Source: Actinomycetaceae bacterium zg-1166 (GTDB taxonomy: Bacteria > Actinomycetota > Actinomycetes > Actinomycetales > Actinomycetaceae). From it: a stretch of DNA of 64,000 bases. Each line of letters opens with the position of its first letter. The first letter of the stretch is position 1. The notes under the pieces were generated by a model that saw only the letters and a program-made list of their open reading frames with translations, was not told the origin of the DNA and ran no database searches. Positions 33,317 through 44,886 of this stretch are shown here, in pieces. The stretch covers positions 186,001-250,000 of the forward strand of contig CP064953.1 of the NCBI GenBank assembly GCA_015679245.1, read 5' to 3'. Position numbers and translations under genes: made by a program.

Positions 33317-36037
33317 ATGGCACTATACCGGCGTTATCGTCCGCAGAAGTTTCAAGAGGTCATCGGCCAGGATCATGCGGTCAAGCCGCTGATGGCGGCG
33401 TTGAGAGCGGGCAAGTCTGCCCATGCCTACCTCTTTTCTGGGCCGCGTGGTTGTGGGAAAACCACATCAGCTCGAATTTTTGCTCGTTGCCTCAACTGTG
33501 CTCAAGCTCCCACTGACACGCCATGTGGCGAGTGTGAATCCTGCCGTGAACTCGCTCTCGATGGCTCAGGCTCCCTCGATGTGATTGAGTTGGATGCAGC
33601 GAGCCACGGTGGTGTCGATGATGCCCGTGATCTTGTGGAGCGTGCAGCGATTGCGCCAGCTCGTGATCGCTACAAAATTTTCATTATTGACGAGGCTCAT
33701 ATGGTCTCTATTCACGGCTTCAATGCGCTTCTCAAACTCGTGGAGGAACCACCGGCACATATCAAATTCATCTTTGCTACCACCGAACCGGAAAAGGTTA
33801 TTGGTACGATTCGTTCGCGCACGCACCACTACCCTTTCCGTCTTGTTCCCCCGGAAATCCTCGAATCGTACCTGGCTGGAGTGGCTCGTGAAGAATCTGT
33901 GGAGGTAGGAGAGGGAGTGCTCTCTCTTGTTGTGCGAGCCGGCGGGGGATCGGTGCGTGATTCTCTCTCTGTCCTGGATCAGCTCATTGGCTGCTCTAGT
34001 GATAATTACCTGGAATACGATACGGCTGCTGGCCTCTTGGGCTACACCGATGGTTCCTTGCTCGACGAAGCGGTAGTAGCTATCGCAGCCAGTGAGGGTG
34101 CCGCGCTCTTCTCGGTGGTCGATAGGGTTATCAATGCGGGGCAGGAACCTCGACGTTTTGTAGAAGATCTTCTCCAACGACTTCGTGATATCGTCCTTCT
34201 TTCACTTATGGGTGAAGGTGGCAACGATGCTTTTATCTCCGTGCCGCGTGATCGTTTTGAGCAGATTTGCGCCCAGGCAGAACGTCTTGGCGCCCGGCGA
34301 GCTTCGCGCAGCGCAGATATCGTCAATGAAGCTCTCTCACAGATGATGGGAGCTACGTCTCCACGCCTTCAACTTGAACTCTTGTGTGCGCGTCTGCTTG
34401 TCCATGCTTCTGGCGACGATGCAACTTCGTCGAAGGAAACTGTAGTTAAACCCTTGGAAGGAGCAAGCGCGGGAGAAGGGCGGCGACTTGCTCGTCCGCG
34501 TCCGAGTGTCGCGATACCCAAGCCAGAGGGAGCGACAGGAGATTCTCAGATAAACGGGGATGGGCGGGGTGCTGTTCCAGTTCAGCGGTCGGTGTCGGCT
34601 CGGCGGGTAGTCTCACCACAGTGGGCTGCTGCCGCAGCTCCTGCTGAAGCTCAACGAATGGCTCCACCCGAAGCTCAATTTCAGTTGCCTACAGTTTCTT
34701 CAGCCGAAACTTCTTCAAATGAAGCCTCTTCAGCCGAGCAGCGTTCTGAGGTAGAACCTTCGACTCAATCCACACGTGAATCACAGGATCAGGCGTGGCA
34801 TCCTTCCTCAGCTGAGGCACATGTTCAACCGGAGTCTTCAGCTCACGCGGCGGTTAATCCCGGAGTCCAACCTCAGCCTCAAGATGAAGGTGGATCTCGG
34901 TCTCAAGTTCAGCCTCAGCCCACATCGGAGCAAGCACATGGCTCACCTCTCCCGCTCAAGGAACTCCAAGAGCGGTGGGAAGAAATACTTGAGTCGAAGA
35001 AGCGTCTCGTACTCTCAGTTTCTACATGTACCCAGGCACAGATGGCACGTCCTGTCGCCTTCGCTGATTCCCGCCTTACCCTTGCCTTTGGGCAAGACCG
35101 TCGGAATATCGCAGAGAATTTCCAAGGTAAACGAAGCCAGGAGCTTGCCGTAGCCCTCGTCGAATTCCTCGGTGAAGGTATCTCGGTGGATGTTGTGGTG
35201 GTCGATCAGCTCCCACAAGTCGATCAGCTCCCACAAGCTGAGGCTGCCTCTACAGCGGCTTCCACGGAGTTCACAGTTGCCCCCTCTATCGCAGAGGTAG
35301 CTCCTGAGCCACACACGAGAGATTCTGTTTCATCCTCAACTTTTGTGCCTGATGGCTCGGCGCCAGAACGTGGAATACCTTCGCAGATTCACACTCCGCC
35401 TGAGGTGGAATCTGAGTCCAACCCAACGTCGAGGCTCATGGCAGAGCCCGTACGTGAAACAGAGCTGCGTCCCCGCTCTGAATTCGAGTCTGGGGAACCT
35501 CTTTCGCACACAGAATCTGCGCCAGAACTAGAACCAGAACCAGAGGTAGAGCCAGATTTAGGAACGCCCACTTCGGCTGCCTCCGAACCCTTCTATAAGC
35601 AGAACATGCCGACACTTCCGAGCCTGGCGAGCATTGCTCAAGGCGCTGCCAACTATGCTTCACAGTCACTCACTCGTGAATCCACTACTACCTCTTCGCT
35701 TGTTGAGCGTATTCGCGCTCACCATGGCAAGGGTGCAATCCATCCGGGTTCCTCACCCGCGGCCTCTTCTGCAGCTAGAGCCGCCGAGTCTGCACCTATT
35801 GCGGGTATGTATATGCCACGCCGATCGGGAGCAGGTGAACTTGCGAGAGAACGCATGGGAGCAGCACATCCCTTGCCAGGTAACTCGACCTCGATTCAGC
35901 CTTACACAGAGGAAGATGAGGTGAGCGCGGACGATCCCACCATCGAGCAGTCGAACGTGGTGGGTCTCGAAGTTGTCCTTGACACCTTCGATGCCACGGT
36001 TCTTGAAGAAATTCCAGTCAAGAGGGAGGAGATATAA
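33317..36037 (+). CDS. dnaX: DNA polymerase III subunits gamma and tau
   Basis: The clamp-loader ATPase core spans residues 1-370: MALYRRYRPQKFQEVIGQDH, Walker A GPRGCGKTTSARI, the zinc-binding cysteines (CLNCAQA, CGECESCRELA), Walker B IFIIDEAHM and the sensor-1 region FIFATTEPEKV. A long low-complexity part follows, rich in Glu, Ser and Pro, with a small conserved domain around residues 540-620 (LKELQERWEEILESKKRLVL) typical of actinobacterial tau. The ATG at 33317 has AAGGGG at good spacing; a GTG six bases upstream is possible. An 18-bp duplication gives VDQLPQ twice near residue 630. It abuts recR. Confidence 0.95.
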   Translation: MALYRRYRPQKFQEVIGQDHAVKPLMAALRAGKSAHAYLFSGPRGCGKTTSARIFARCLNCAQAPTDTPCGECESCRELALDGSGSLDVIELDAASHGGVDDARDLVERAAIAPARDRYKIFIIDEAHMVSIHGFNALLKLVEEPPAHIKFIFATTEPEKVIGTIRSRTHHYPFRLVPPEILESYLAGVAREESVEVGEGVLSLVVRAGGGSVRDSLSVLDQLIGCSSDNYLEYDTAAGLLGYTDGSLLDEAVVAIAASEGAALFSVVDRVINAGQEPRRFVEDLLQRLRDIVLLSLMGEGGNDAFISVPRDRFEQICAQAERLGARRASRSADIVNEALSQMMGATSPRLQLELLCARLLVHASGDDATSSKETVVKPLEGASAGEGRRLARPRPSVAIPKPEGATGDSQINGDGRGAVPVQRSVSARRVVSPQWAAAAAPAEAQRMAPPEAQFQLPTVSSAETSSNEASSAEQRSEVEPSTQSTRESQDQAWHPSSAEAHVQPESSAHAAVNPGVQPQPQDEGGSRSQVQPQPTSEQAHGSPLPLKELQERWEEILESKKRLVLSVSTCTQAQMARPVAFADSRLTLAFGQDRRNIAENFQGKRSQELAVALVEFLGEGISVDVVVVDQLPQVDQLPQAEAASTAASTEFTVAPSIAEVAPEPHTRDSVSSSTFVPDGSAPERGIPSQIHTPPEVESESNPTSRLMAEPVRETELRPRSEFESGEPLSHTESAPELEPEPEVEPDLGTPTSAASEPFYKQNMPTLPSLASIAQGAANYASQSLTRESTTTSSLVERIRAHHGKGAIHPGSSPAASSAARAAESAPIAGMYMPRRSGAGELARERMGAAHPLPGNSTSIQPYTEEDEVSADDPTIEQSNVVGLEVVLDTFDATVLEEIPVKREEI
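35201..35236 (+). repeat. 18-bp two-copy tandem repeat inside dnaX
   Basis: GTCGATCAGCTCCCACAA occurs twice in a row (35201-35218 and 35219-35236), adding VDQLPQ twice to the variable tail of tau. The frame is kept. Confidence 0.9.
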
Positions 36038-36760
36038 ATGGCGGGAGTCTACGACGGTGCCGTCCAAGAGCTCATCGACGAATTCAACCGTCTCCCAGGG
36101 ATCGGGCCGAAAAGTGCCCAGCGTATCGCCTTCCATATCCTTGAAGCCGATCCCAGTGATATCACAGCCCTGATCGAGGCAATTACCCGAGTGAAGGAAC
36201 GTGTTCACTTCTGTGAGACCTGCGGAAATGTCACCGAATCCGCGCTCTGTATTATCTGCGCTGATCCACGCCGTCTCGACTCGGTGATCTGTGTGGTGGA
36301 AGAAGCGAAAGATATCGTGGCCATCGAACGCACACGCGAATACCATGGCCGCTACCACGTACTCGGTGGAGCAATTAACCCTATTCGGGGTATCGGGCCG
36401 GATGACCTGCACATCCGTGAGCTTTTGGCACGTCTTTCAGATGGCACTGTTAGTGAAGTCATTCTCGCCACAGACCCGAATATTGAAGGTGAAGCTACAG
36501 CCACCTATCTCATTCGCCTCCTTTCCACGCTCGGTATCACCGTCTCCCGTTTGGCTTCCGGCTTGCCTGTGGGTGGAGATCTTGAGTACGCCGACGAAAT
36601 CACTCTCTCGCGTGCTTTTGAGGGGCGTCAGCAAATCCAGGTAGCTCAGCCCACACCTGTAGCCCCACGAGAAGTACCTACGCCTTCGTCTGTTCTTGAT
36701 ACGCCACCAGTACCCACTGTTGACGCATCACCACTACCACTCCCTCCTCGTGCACACTAG
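36038..36760 (+). CDS. recR: Recombination mediator protein RecR
   Basis: RecR acts with RecF and RecO to load RecA on gapped DNA. The 240-aa protein has the helix-hairpin-helix [20 protein letters not shown], the zinc finger [18 protein letters not shown] and a Toprim domain with [14 protein letters not shown]. The Walker-like C-terminal [20 protein letters not shown] completes the family fold at about residue 203. An extra Pro-rich tail of about 35 residues follows and is unusual for RecR. ATG directly follows the dnaX stop, the classic dnaX-recR operon. Confidence 0.95.
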   Translation: MAGVYDGAVQELIDEFNRLPGIGPKSAQRIAFHILEADPSDITALIEAITRVKERVHFCETCGNVTESALCIICADPRRLDSVICVVEEAKDIVAIERTREYHGRYHVLGGAINPIRGIGPDDLHIRELLARLSDGTVSEVILATDPNIEGEATATYLIRLLSTLGITVSRLASGLPVGGDLEYADEITLSRAFEGRQQIQVAQPTPVAPREVPTPSSVLDTPPVPTVDASPLPLPPRAH

Positions 36761-37077
36761 CTTCCGATGCACCTGATGCCTCACCAAGGTCAACCGTATC
36801 TTTCTGGAGAAGAGGAAGCGGGGATAGGAAGATTCTGGAGAAACACGTGAGGCATGAGGGGTGAGCAGGAGAGACGAGGGCAGGGGCTGAGCGAGAGAAG
36901 CGAGAGGAAGAGGCGAAGAGAGGAACGGTAAGTGAGCGCCGTCGGTGGAATGCACGAGTATCCTGCAGGATCTGCCTTTACTTTCTCTTGACTGAACCAT
37001 GTCCACCTTTTGAGATCTAGAAGTTCATCTATCGGGCGCCGCCTACTATGAAGGCGTAGATCTAAAGGAGTGAATAC
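36761..37077. other. Intergenic region with a long purine-rich tract
   Basis: From about 36806 to 36935 the plus strand is made almost only of G and A (GGAGAAGAGGAAGCGGGG and similar). It codes for nothing recognisable. TTGACT at 36988-36993 with a weak -10 (TGAGAT, 37011-37016) could be the ask promoter. Confidence 0.5.
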
Positions 37078-39421
<2,344 letters not shown>

Positions 39422-39568
39422 ACTAAAGCCCAGCTGTCAAGCACACACGCCTTGCCTTGCAGTGGGCGCTGGGATCGGGAGCTTGTATTTTCCGGTTTTT
39501 CTCACCGAATTAGACCCACTAGTTCTCTGGGATCGTCCTTACTCGCCCCCTTCAAGGAAGGCGTATCC

Positions 39569-40795
39569 TCAACTTCCGAGGAAGGAACGTTCATCGCGCT
39601 TGAGACGAAGGACATTCTCGATAAAGGAATTGAGAGCTTCCTTGAAGGGGATGTCGTGGCCAGCCTGCTCAGAGATGTACCACCTGTGCTCAAGGAACTG
39701 GTGAAAGATCTCAGCAGGCTGGAGCTTGCCGCGAAGCTCCAACGGCACCCCGCTTACAGTGGGTTCAAAAACGTTCGCCATCCAGGCGCGGGCAACGAGC
39801 GTCAGACTCTCGTCGATCATTCCCCGAGTGGCACGGTACTGCTCAAGATCGTTCATCATGCGACGAGCCTGGTTCTCTTCGACATCCATACCCGTCAGGC
39901 GCATGATGAGACGTGAATAGTGCCCGGCATCTACTACCTTGGGTGTAATGAGAAGATGGGTACCGTCCTCAGTTGTGCTCATGGAAAGCTCGCCCACATC
40001 GAAGCCGAGTTCATTTAGGCGCTCGATACGTTCGGCCACCTTCCATCGCTCATTCGTTCCAACCAAGCTCTGGCGCGTGAGTTCAACCCAGAGTTCCTCG
40101 TAGCGTTTGGCGAAAGAATCTCCAATCGACACCGCATCGTAGGTAGGAGGAAGAATTCCACCAGCCTGTAAATCCATAAGTTCACCAATGATATTTGTCC
40201 GCGCCACGTCGATATCGTATTCGCGCCGCCCGCGCGTGAGACTCTCATAGATCTCACCTGTCTCCGCATCAACGAGATAAGCAGCAAAGGCTCCAGCATC
40301 ACGGCGGAACAAAGTGTTGGAGAGGGAGACATCTCCCCAAAAGAAGCCGATAAGGTGCAAGCGAACCATGAGCACGGAGAGAGCATCAATAAGACGGCGT
40401 ACCGTTTCGGGGCGTTGATGATTTCCGAATACGGCGCGGTAAGGCAGAGAGTAGGGAAGATGCGCAGTGATGAGAGCCGCACCCATGGGTTCTCCGTCCT
40501 CACCCATGCGGCCACTGACCACTGCAATAGGTTCTACCGCAGGAGCTTCAAGGCGGGCAAGCCCGCGAAGTGCCTGGTATTCGCGGTGAGCAAAGCGTTC
40601 GTCGATTTCTTTGACAGCGATAATGCGCTCGTCGTCCAAAGAGATGAAACGTACGATATGGCGAGAGATTCCACGGGGAAGTGCAGCTACCAATTCCTCG
40701 GGCCAATTTTCGAGTGGAAGATGCCAAGGAAGAGAATCAATTGCGCTGTCGTGGCGAGTGGTAGTGATGGAAAGACTCTGGTTTATTGATCTCAC
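39569..40795 (-). CDS. DUF4032 protein with lipopolysaccharide-kinase-like N-terminal domain
   Basis: The 408-aa protein has a protein-kinase-like fold in the first 230 residues. RIIAVKEIDERFAHREYQAL gives a VAIK-type lysine, LSVLMVRLHLIGFFWGDVSLSNTLF is the catalytic-loop analogue (GDxxxxN) and AYLVDAETGEIYESL is the DFG-like segment. The C-terminal part is the DUF4032 domain. Related proteins are common in actinobacteria, and the substrate is unknown. I place the start at the GTG at 40795, which overlaps the ABC ATPase stop as GTGA; a GTG at 40807 is the alternative. Co-transcribed with the ATPase. Confidence 0.75.
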   Translation of the reverse strand: MRSINQSLSITTTRHDSAIDSLPWHLPLENWPEELVAALPRGISRHIVRFISLDDERIIAVKEIDERFAHREYQALRGLARLEAPAVEPIAVVSGRMGEDGEPMGAALITAHLPYSLPYRAVFGNHQRPETVRRLIDALSVLMVRLHLIGFFWGDVSLSNTLFRRDAGAFAAYLVDAETGEIYESLTRGRREYDIDVARTNIIGELMDLQAGGILPPTYDAVSIGDSFAKRYEELWVELTRQSLVGTNERWKVAERIERLNELGFDVGELSMSTTEDGTHLLITPKVVDAGHYSRLIMRLTGMDVEENQARRMMNDLEQYRATRGMIDESLTLVARAWMANVFEPTVSGVPLELRGKLQPAEIFHQFLEHRWYISEQAGHDIPFKEALNSFIENVLRLKRDERSFLGS

Positions 40796-41910
40796 GATCC
40801 CAGGCACTCCCCGGTGGTCGCAGAGAAGAAATGGAAGGCCTCCATGGGTACATGAACCCTCACCACGGTACCTCCGACTGGAATTGAGCGAGGCTCTACA
40901 CGCAAGGTTATCTGGCGTGAGTCTTCCCCGGAACCGAAGGGCGCCTTTTCACATTCTGCCCCCATGAGGCGTCCGTGGATATAAGCGTCTGATCCTATTG
41001 ATTCAGTGAGGTCAACCTGTATCTCAAAGGTGGCATCCTCGCCTTCGCCCACAATCCTCGCTCCTTCGGGACGAAAACCAAGAATTATCTCACTCCCGTT
41101 GAGGACGGAGCTTACCTCACGAGGAAGGCGAAGATGAGCTGAGGCATACCTTGCTTCTTCTCCCTCCACACGCCACCTGCCGAGATTCATGGCAGGTGAG
41201 CCAACGAATCCAGCCACGAAGGCATTTGCTGGCTTCTCGTACATCTGCCTGGGGGTGGCTACCTGCTGAAGTACGCCGTTATTGAGCACAGCGATACGGT
41301 CGCCCATCGATAGGGCTTCAGTTTGGTCGTGAGTGACGTAGATCGTGGTGATTCCCAGACGCTTCTGTAATGAGGAGATTTGTGTGCGCGTCTGGGTACG
41401 CAGCTTTGCGTCAAGGTTGGAGAGAGGCTCATCCATGAGGAAAACGTGCGGTTCACGCACGATAGCACGCCCCATTGCCACACGCTGGCGTTGCCCGCCA
41501 GAGAGAGCCTTCGGCTCGCGATCAAGATAAGGCTCAAGATCGAGGATTCGTGCTGCCTCTTCTACACGTGTGCGAATCACTTCGGGGCGTTCTCCGGCGA
41601 TTTTGAGGGCGAATCCCATATTGTCTGCCACTGTCATATGAGGGTAGAGCGCGTAGTTCTGGAACACCATCGCGATGTCGCGATCCTTGGGGGAGACATC
41701 GGTGACATCGTGCTCTCCGATGAAAATTCGCCCGGAGGTAAGTTCTTCCAGGCCAGCTACCATACGCAAGGAGGTAGATTTCCCGCATCCTGAGGGGCCG
41801 ACGAGGACGAGGAACTCTCCGTCTGCGATATCGAGAGAGAGACGATTGACTGCCGGCTCGTCGCTTCCGGGATAGATGCGTGTTGCCTTATCGAAGGTTA
41901 CGGATGCCAT
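40792..41910 (-). CDS. Sugar ABC transporter ATP-binding protein (UgpC/MsmK/MalK type)
   Basis: The 372-aa ATPase has Walker A GPSGCGKST, the Q loop FQNYALYPHM, signature LSGGQRQRVAMGRAI, Walker B VFLMDEPLSNLDAKLR and the switch histidine YVTHDQTEA. The C-terminal 120 residues form the TOBE/OB regulatory domain of the CUT1 class (ILGFRPEGARIV, GSDAYIHGRLMG). Such MsmK-type ATPases often serve several sugar transporters encoded elsewhere, which fits the lack of permease genes here. It is translationally coupled to the DUF4032 gene. Confidence 0.9.
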   Translation of the reverse strand: MASVTFDKATRIYPGSDEPAVNRLSLDIADGEFLVLVGPSGCGKSTSLRMVAGLEELTSGRIFIGEHDVTDVSPKDRDIAMVFQNYALYPHMTVADNMGFALKIAGERPEVIRTRVEEAARILDLEPYLDREPKALSGGQRQRVAMGRAIVREPHVFLMDEPLSNLDAKLRTQTRTQISSLQKRLGITTIYVTHDQTEALSMGDRIAVLNNGVLQQVATPRQMYEKPANAFVAGFVGSPAMNLGRWRVEGEEARYASAHLRLPREVSSVLNGSEIILGFRPEGARIVGEGEDATFEIQVDLTESIGSDAYIHGRLMGAECEKAPFGSGEDSRQITLRVEPRSIPVGGTVVRVHVPMEAFHFFSATTGECLGS

Positions 41911-42210
41911 ATTGTATTGGTTCCTTCACCGACAGGTACGTGCCGGACGATCCGAGTGAAAGGTGCCCGAGTTCGTGTCAACTCTGACACAGCTCGCCGG
42001 AGAGCGAACCTCGTCTATTGTGGCACGCTATCTTGCTCAAGAGGAAACGAACTCAGGGTATTCCTCGTGTATATCTGCCCACTTTTCCTCTAAAGATCTA
42101 TCTATTTTCCTTGTAAACCTCAATTCGGATTCCTGCGTATGTGGCCTCATTTCCTGCCTACTCGCCATATCAACCTGCATCTCTCACTCTACCTCGGGTA
42201 GCGTAGAGAC
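41911..42210. other. Divergent intergenic region
   Basis: 300 bases between the minus-strand ABC ATPase and the plus-strand kinase. TAGCGT (42199-42204) fits the TAnnnT -10 consensus and is six bases before the kinase GTG, so that message may be leaderless. Nothing else is recognisable. Confidence 0.45.
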
Positions 42211-43854
42211 GTGCAGGAGAGAATCGTTGGTGGGTACCGGCTGGTCGCTCAGATCGGCTATGGAGGCATGTCCACTGTCTTTGCTGCCGAAGATGAAGCG
42301 GGCAACCGTGTAGCTCTTAAGCTCCTCAATCCCGCCATGGTATCTACCGAACGTGGTCGCGAGCGCCTTCAGCGGGAAGTTCACATGCTCCAGAAGGTCA
42401 GGGGGCCCTTCGTCGCTGAGGTTCTCGATGCCGAAACAGAAGAGAACGAGGCTTTCATTGTCACTGAACTCATCGAGGGTCCTACCCTTGAAGAGGATGT
42501 GCGCCGGGGAGGGATCTTCACAGAGGAAGATCTCGCAGAGCTAGGTGAGCAACTTGCCGAGGCTGTGAGGCAGATCCACGCGGCTGGTGTGCTTCACCGT
42601 GACCTTAAACCCTCAAACGTCATGATGAGTGAGCGTGGTCCTGTACTCATCGATTTTGGGATCGCTCAGCTCGACGAAGATTCCCGCCTTACACAGACGG
42701 GTTTCCTCTCTCATACTCCCGGTTACTGTGACCCACGCATTATCAACGGAGCCAGCCCCGACGAAGACGCGGATTGGTGGGCGCTTGCAGCTATTCTCGC
42801 TTTCGCGGCAACGGGTGAGCATCCTTTCGGTACGGGTTCTTCACCTGCGGTGATGAATCGCGTTCTCACAGGCAAGCCAACTTTGCCGGATCTTCCCCCA
42901 GCGCTCGCGATGGCTTTTTCGCAAGCTCTAGCCCCACGACCTGTCGACCGGCTCAGTTTCTTCGCTCTTCTGCGCATCCTTCGCGATCCAGATTCCCTTC
43001 CACATGAATGGCAGACTCGCACTCTCCGTACCTGTGATGGTACGTTCGTCGATTCTCCACTGACGATTCAGCATACCTACCTTAACGGGGAGGCCCGCGT
43101 TGAGAGTACTGAGCATGTGCAGACCTCCGAGGATTCTGTGCCGACGAGAGTGGGGGTTACCTCTCTGGGAGAATCTTCGCGAGTGTGGAGTGAGGAGAGT
43201 GGTGGGGATACTGACTTTGATGAGCCTGGTCAGGTAACGCCATATGAGGAGTGGATGCGCCCCCTGCCACGTTCACGTTTCCTTATTGTCAGTGTGGGTG
43301 CGCTCCTTGTGAGTCTTGCACTCGTGCGCCCCACTTGGGCGAGTTTCATCTATATTCTTCTTTCTTTTCTTGCCGCAAATGTGGGGGCAGGGTATTCCTC
43401 ACTTATGAGAAAGAGGAGAGAACACGGTCGGCGCCTCCGTGCCGAGGGAGTGTATATGACTCTACGTGCACCTTGGTTGGTGCTTGTCGCCCTCATAAGC
43501 TGCGCCGTGAGTTGCGCTTTGGGAGGTAGCTTGGCTGCGACTCTCCTCTGGATGGTCACTCGCCTGGGTGGGGCGCTCTCAGTAGGCCACGTACAGAGTA
43601 TTTTTGCCCTCGTTGTGGCTGTCTTTTTCTTTATTTCGTGGGTATGTCCCACGAATTCCCCAGCGCGGATAGGAGCACGAGTGATCGCGCGTTCTCTCGC
43701 TCCTAGTGTGCCCTATCGTGCCTTCTGGTGCCTTGTACTCCTCGTAGCTGCGCTTGGATGTGCGCTTTATGCGGTGGGTGGAGGGATTTCCCCCCAATGG
43801 TCACCTTTGAGTGAACCAGGATTCCTAGGGGAGATATTTTTCGTGTTGAGGTGA
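42211..43854 (+). CDS. Serine/threonine protein kinase with C-terminal membrane segments
   Basis: A Hanks-type kinase of 547 aa. The domain covers residues 5-260: glycine loop IGYGGMSTVFAA, VALKLL lysine, catalytic HRDLKPSNVM, DFGIAQL and the APE-like region TPGYCDPRIINGASPDEDADWWALA. An acidic Ser/Thr-rich linker follows. The last 200 residues hold about four to six hydrophobic helices (FLIVSVGALLVSLALV, YILLSFLAANVG, LVLVALISCAVSCALGG, SIFALVVAVFFFISWV). There are no PASTA repeats, so it is not PknB-like. Substrates are unknown. GTG start without an SD sequence. Confidence 0.9.
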   Translation: MQERIVGGYRLVAQIGYGGMSTVFAAEDEAGNRVALKLLNPAMVSTERGRERLQREVHMLQKVRGPFVAEVLDAETEENEAFIVTELIEGPTLEEDVRRGGIFTEEDLAELGEQLAEAVRQIHAAGVLHRDLKPSNVMMSERGPVLIDFGIAQLDEDSRLTQTGFLSHTPGYCDPRIINGASPDEDADWWALAAILAFAATGEHPFGTGSSPAVMNRVLTGKPTLPDLPPALAMAFSQALAPRPVDRLSFFALLRILRDPDSLPHEWQTRTLRTCDGTFVDSPLTIQHTYLNGEARVESTEHVQTSEDSVPTRVGVTSLGESSRVWSEESGGDTDFDEPGQVTPYEEWMRPLPRSRFLIVSVGALLVSLALVRPTWASFIYILLSFLAANVGAGYSSLMRKRREHGRRLRAEGVYMTLRAPWLVLVALISCAVSCALGGSLAATLLWMVTRLGGALSVGHVQSIFALVVAVFFFISWVCPTNSPARIGARVIARSLAPSVPYRAFWCLVLLVAALGCALYAVGGGISPQWSPLSEPGFLGEIFFVLR

Positions 43855-43872
43855 GTTTTTCAATGTGTTGGG

Positions 43873-43906
43873 GTGAGGTTGAGTATGGAAAGAATCTCAA
43901 CCTCAC
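43873..43906 (+). terminator. Terminator after the Ser/Thr kinase
   Basis: Perfect 11-bp arms (GTGAGGTTGAG at 43873-43883 and its complement at 43896-43906) around a 12-nt loop, with TTTTT at 43913-43917. It begins 19 nt after the kinase stop. Confidence 0.7.
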
Positions 43907-43930
43907 AGCAAACTTTTTGGAAGTGCAAGT

Positions 43931-43936
43931 TATTAT
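43931..43936 (+). promoter_or_regulatory. Probable leaderless promoter of the DsbA-like gene
   Basis: TATTAT ends six bases before the ATG at 43943, so transcription should begin at or next to the start codon. No Shine-Dalgarno sequence lies between. Leaderless messages are common in actinobacteria. Confidence 0.5.
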
Positions 43937-43942
43937 TCTCCT

Positions 43943-44806
43943 ATGGCATCACGGAATACTCCTGGAACCTCCAGTTCCTCATTGACGAAAGATGAGCGTC
44001 GCGAAGCTGCGCGTGAGGCAGCTCGCAAGCTCCGGATTGAGGAGGCTAAGCGCGCCAAGCGCAATCGAATCCTCGCTATTATCGCCTCGCTTGTGGTGGT
44101 AGCACTTGTGGCGACGGCAGTGTTTGTTATTGTGAACTCGAAGTCAAAGCAAAGTGCGATTCTCAAAGGGGCGGACGGAACTCCCCAGTACGCGAAATTC
44201 ACAGCCGGTGAGAGCGCATTCACAGGTTCACTTCCGGCGAATGTGGAAAAAAATGGTGGAATTTCGGTTGGGGCATCTCTCACCGCTGGTTCGAAGAATG
44301 AGGGTAAGCCAACTGTCGATATCTATTTTGATTACCTCTGTGTGCATTGCAACGATCTCGAAGCACAGTTCGGTGAAGCTCTCACCGAGATGGCGAAGGA
44401 GGGTGAGATCACCCTTGTATATCATCCTGTAGAAATTATGCACCAGGCATTTTCCACTCACAGTGCGGCAGCTGATTTCTTTGTTGCCCAAAATGCGCCT
44501 GATAAGTACATCGAATTCCATAACAAGGTGTTTTCCGACCTCTCGAATCCTGTCTTTAAGGAGCAAGCATCTCTGCCTACCACTGAGGATCTCATCAAGG
44601 TTGCCAAGGATGTGGGAGTCAATGATGACGTTGCCTCTCGCTTGGAGAAAGCACTGAATTCGGAGAGTCTCACCTCCCTTGTGGAACAAGCCTCCAAGCA
44701 ATTCGCGAACGATGGCCTTACAGGTACGCCTGCGGTGATTGTCAATGGCCGCCAGCTCCTGAACTGGAATACGGCACTCGCTGCGGCGATTAAAGAAGCA
44801 GCCTAA
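43943..44806 (+). CDS. Membrane-anchored DsbA-like thiol-disulfide oxidoreductase
   Basis: The 287-aa protein has a basic, helical cytoplasmic tail (about 50 residues), one membrane helix (ILAIIASLVVVALVATAVFVI) and an extracellular thioredoxin_4/DsbA domain. The active site is CVHC in DIYFDYLCVHCNDLEAQFGE, and the cis-proline loop is GLTGTPAVIVNG. Such proteins (MdbA in Actinomyces and Corynebacterium) form disulfides in exported proteins. The helical insertion with two HxxAADFFVAQ-like segments fits. It stands alone between two terminators. Confidence 0.85.
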   Translation: MASRNTPGTSSSSLTKDERREAAREAARKLRIEEAKRAKRNRILAIIASLVVVALVATAVFVIVNSKSKQSAILKGADGTPQYAKFTAGESAFTGSLPANVEKNGGISVGASLTAGSKNEGKPTVDIYFDYLCVHCNDLEAQFGEALTEMAKEGEITLVYHPVEIMHQAFSTHSAAADFFVAQNAPDKYIEFHNKVFSDLSNPVFKEQASLPTTEDLIKVAKDVGVNDDVASRLEKALNSESLTSLVEQASKQFANDGLTGTPAVIVNGRQLLNWNTALAAAIKEAA

Positions 44807-44841
44807 CTCCACGTATAAAAGGGTTAGACCAAAAAGTGTGT

Positions 44842-44886
44842 CTGGGTTGGATGTGTCGGGGTTATTCTCGATACTGTCCGACCCAG
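44842..44886 (+). terminator. Terminator after the DsbA-like gene
   Basis: CTGGGTTGG (44842-44850) pairs with CCGACCCAG (44878-44886) through one G-T wobble, with further pairing inside, and is followed by CCTTTTCTTT. It begins 35 nt after the stop codon. Confidence 0.65.
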
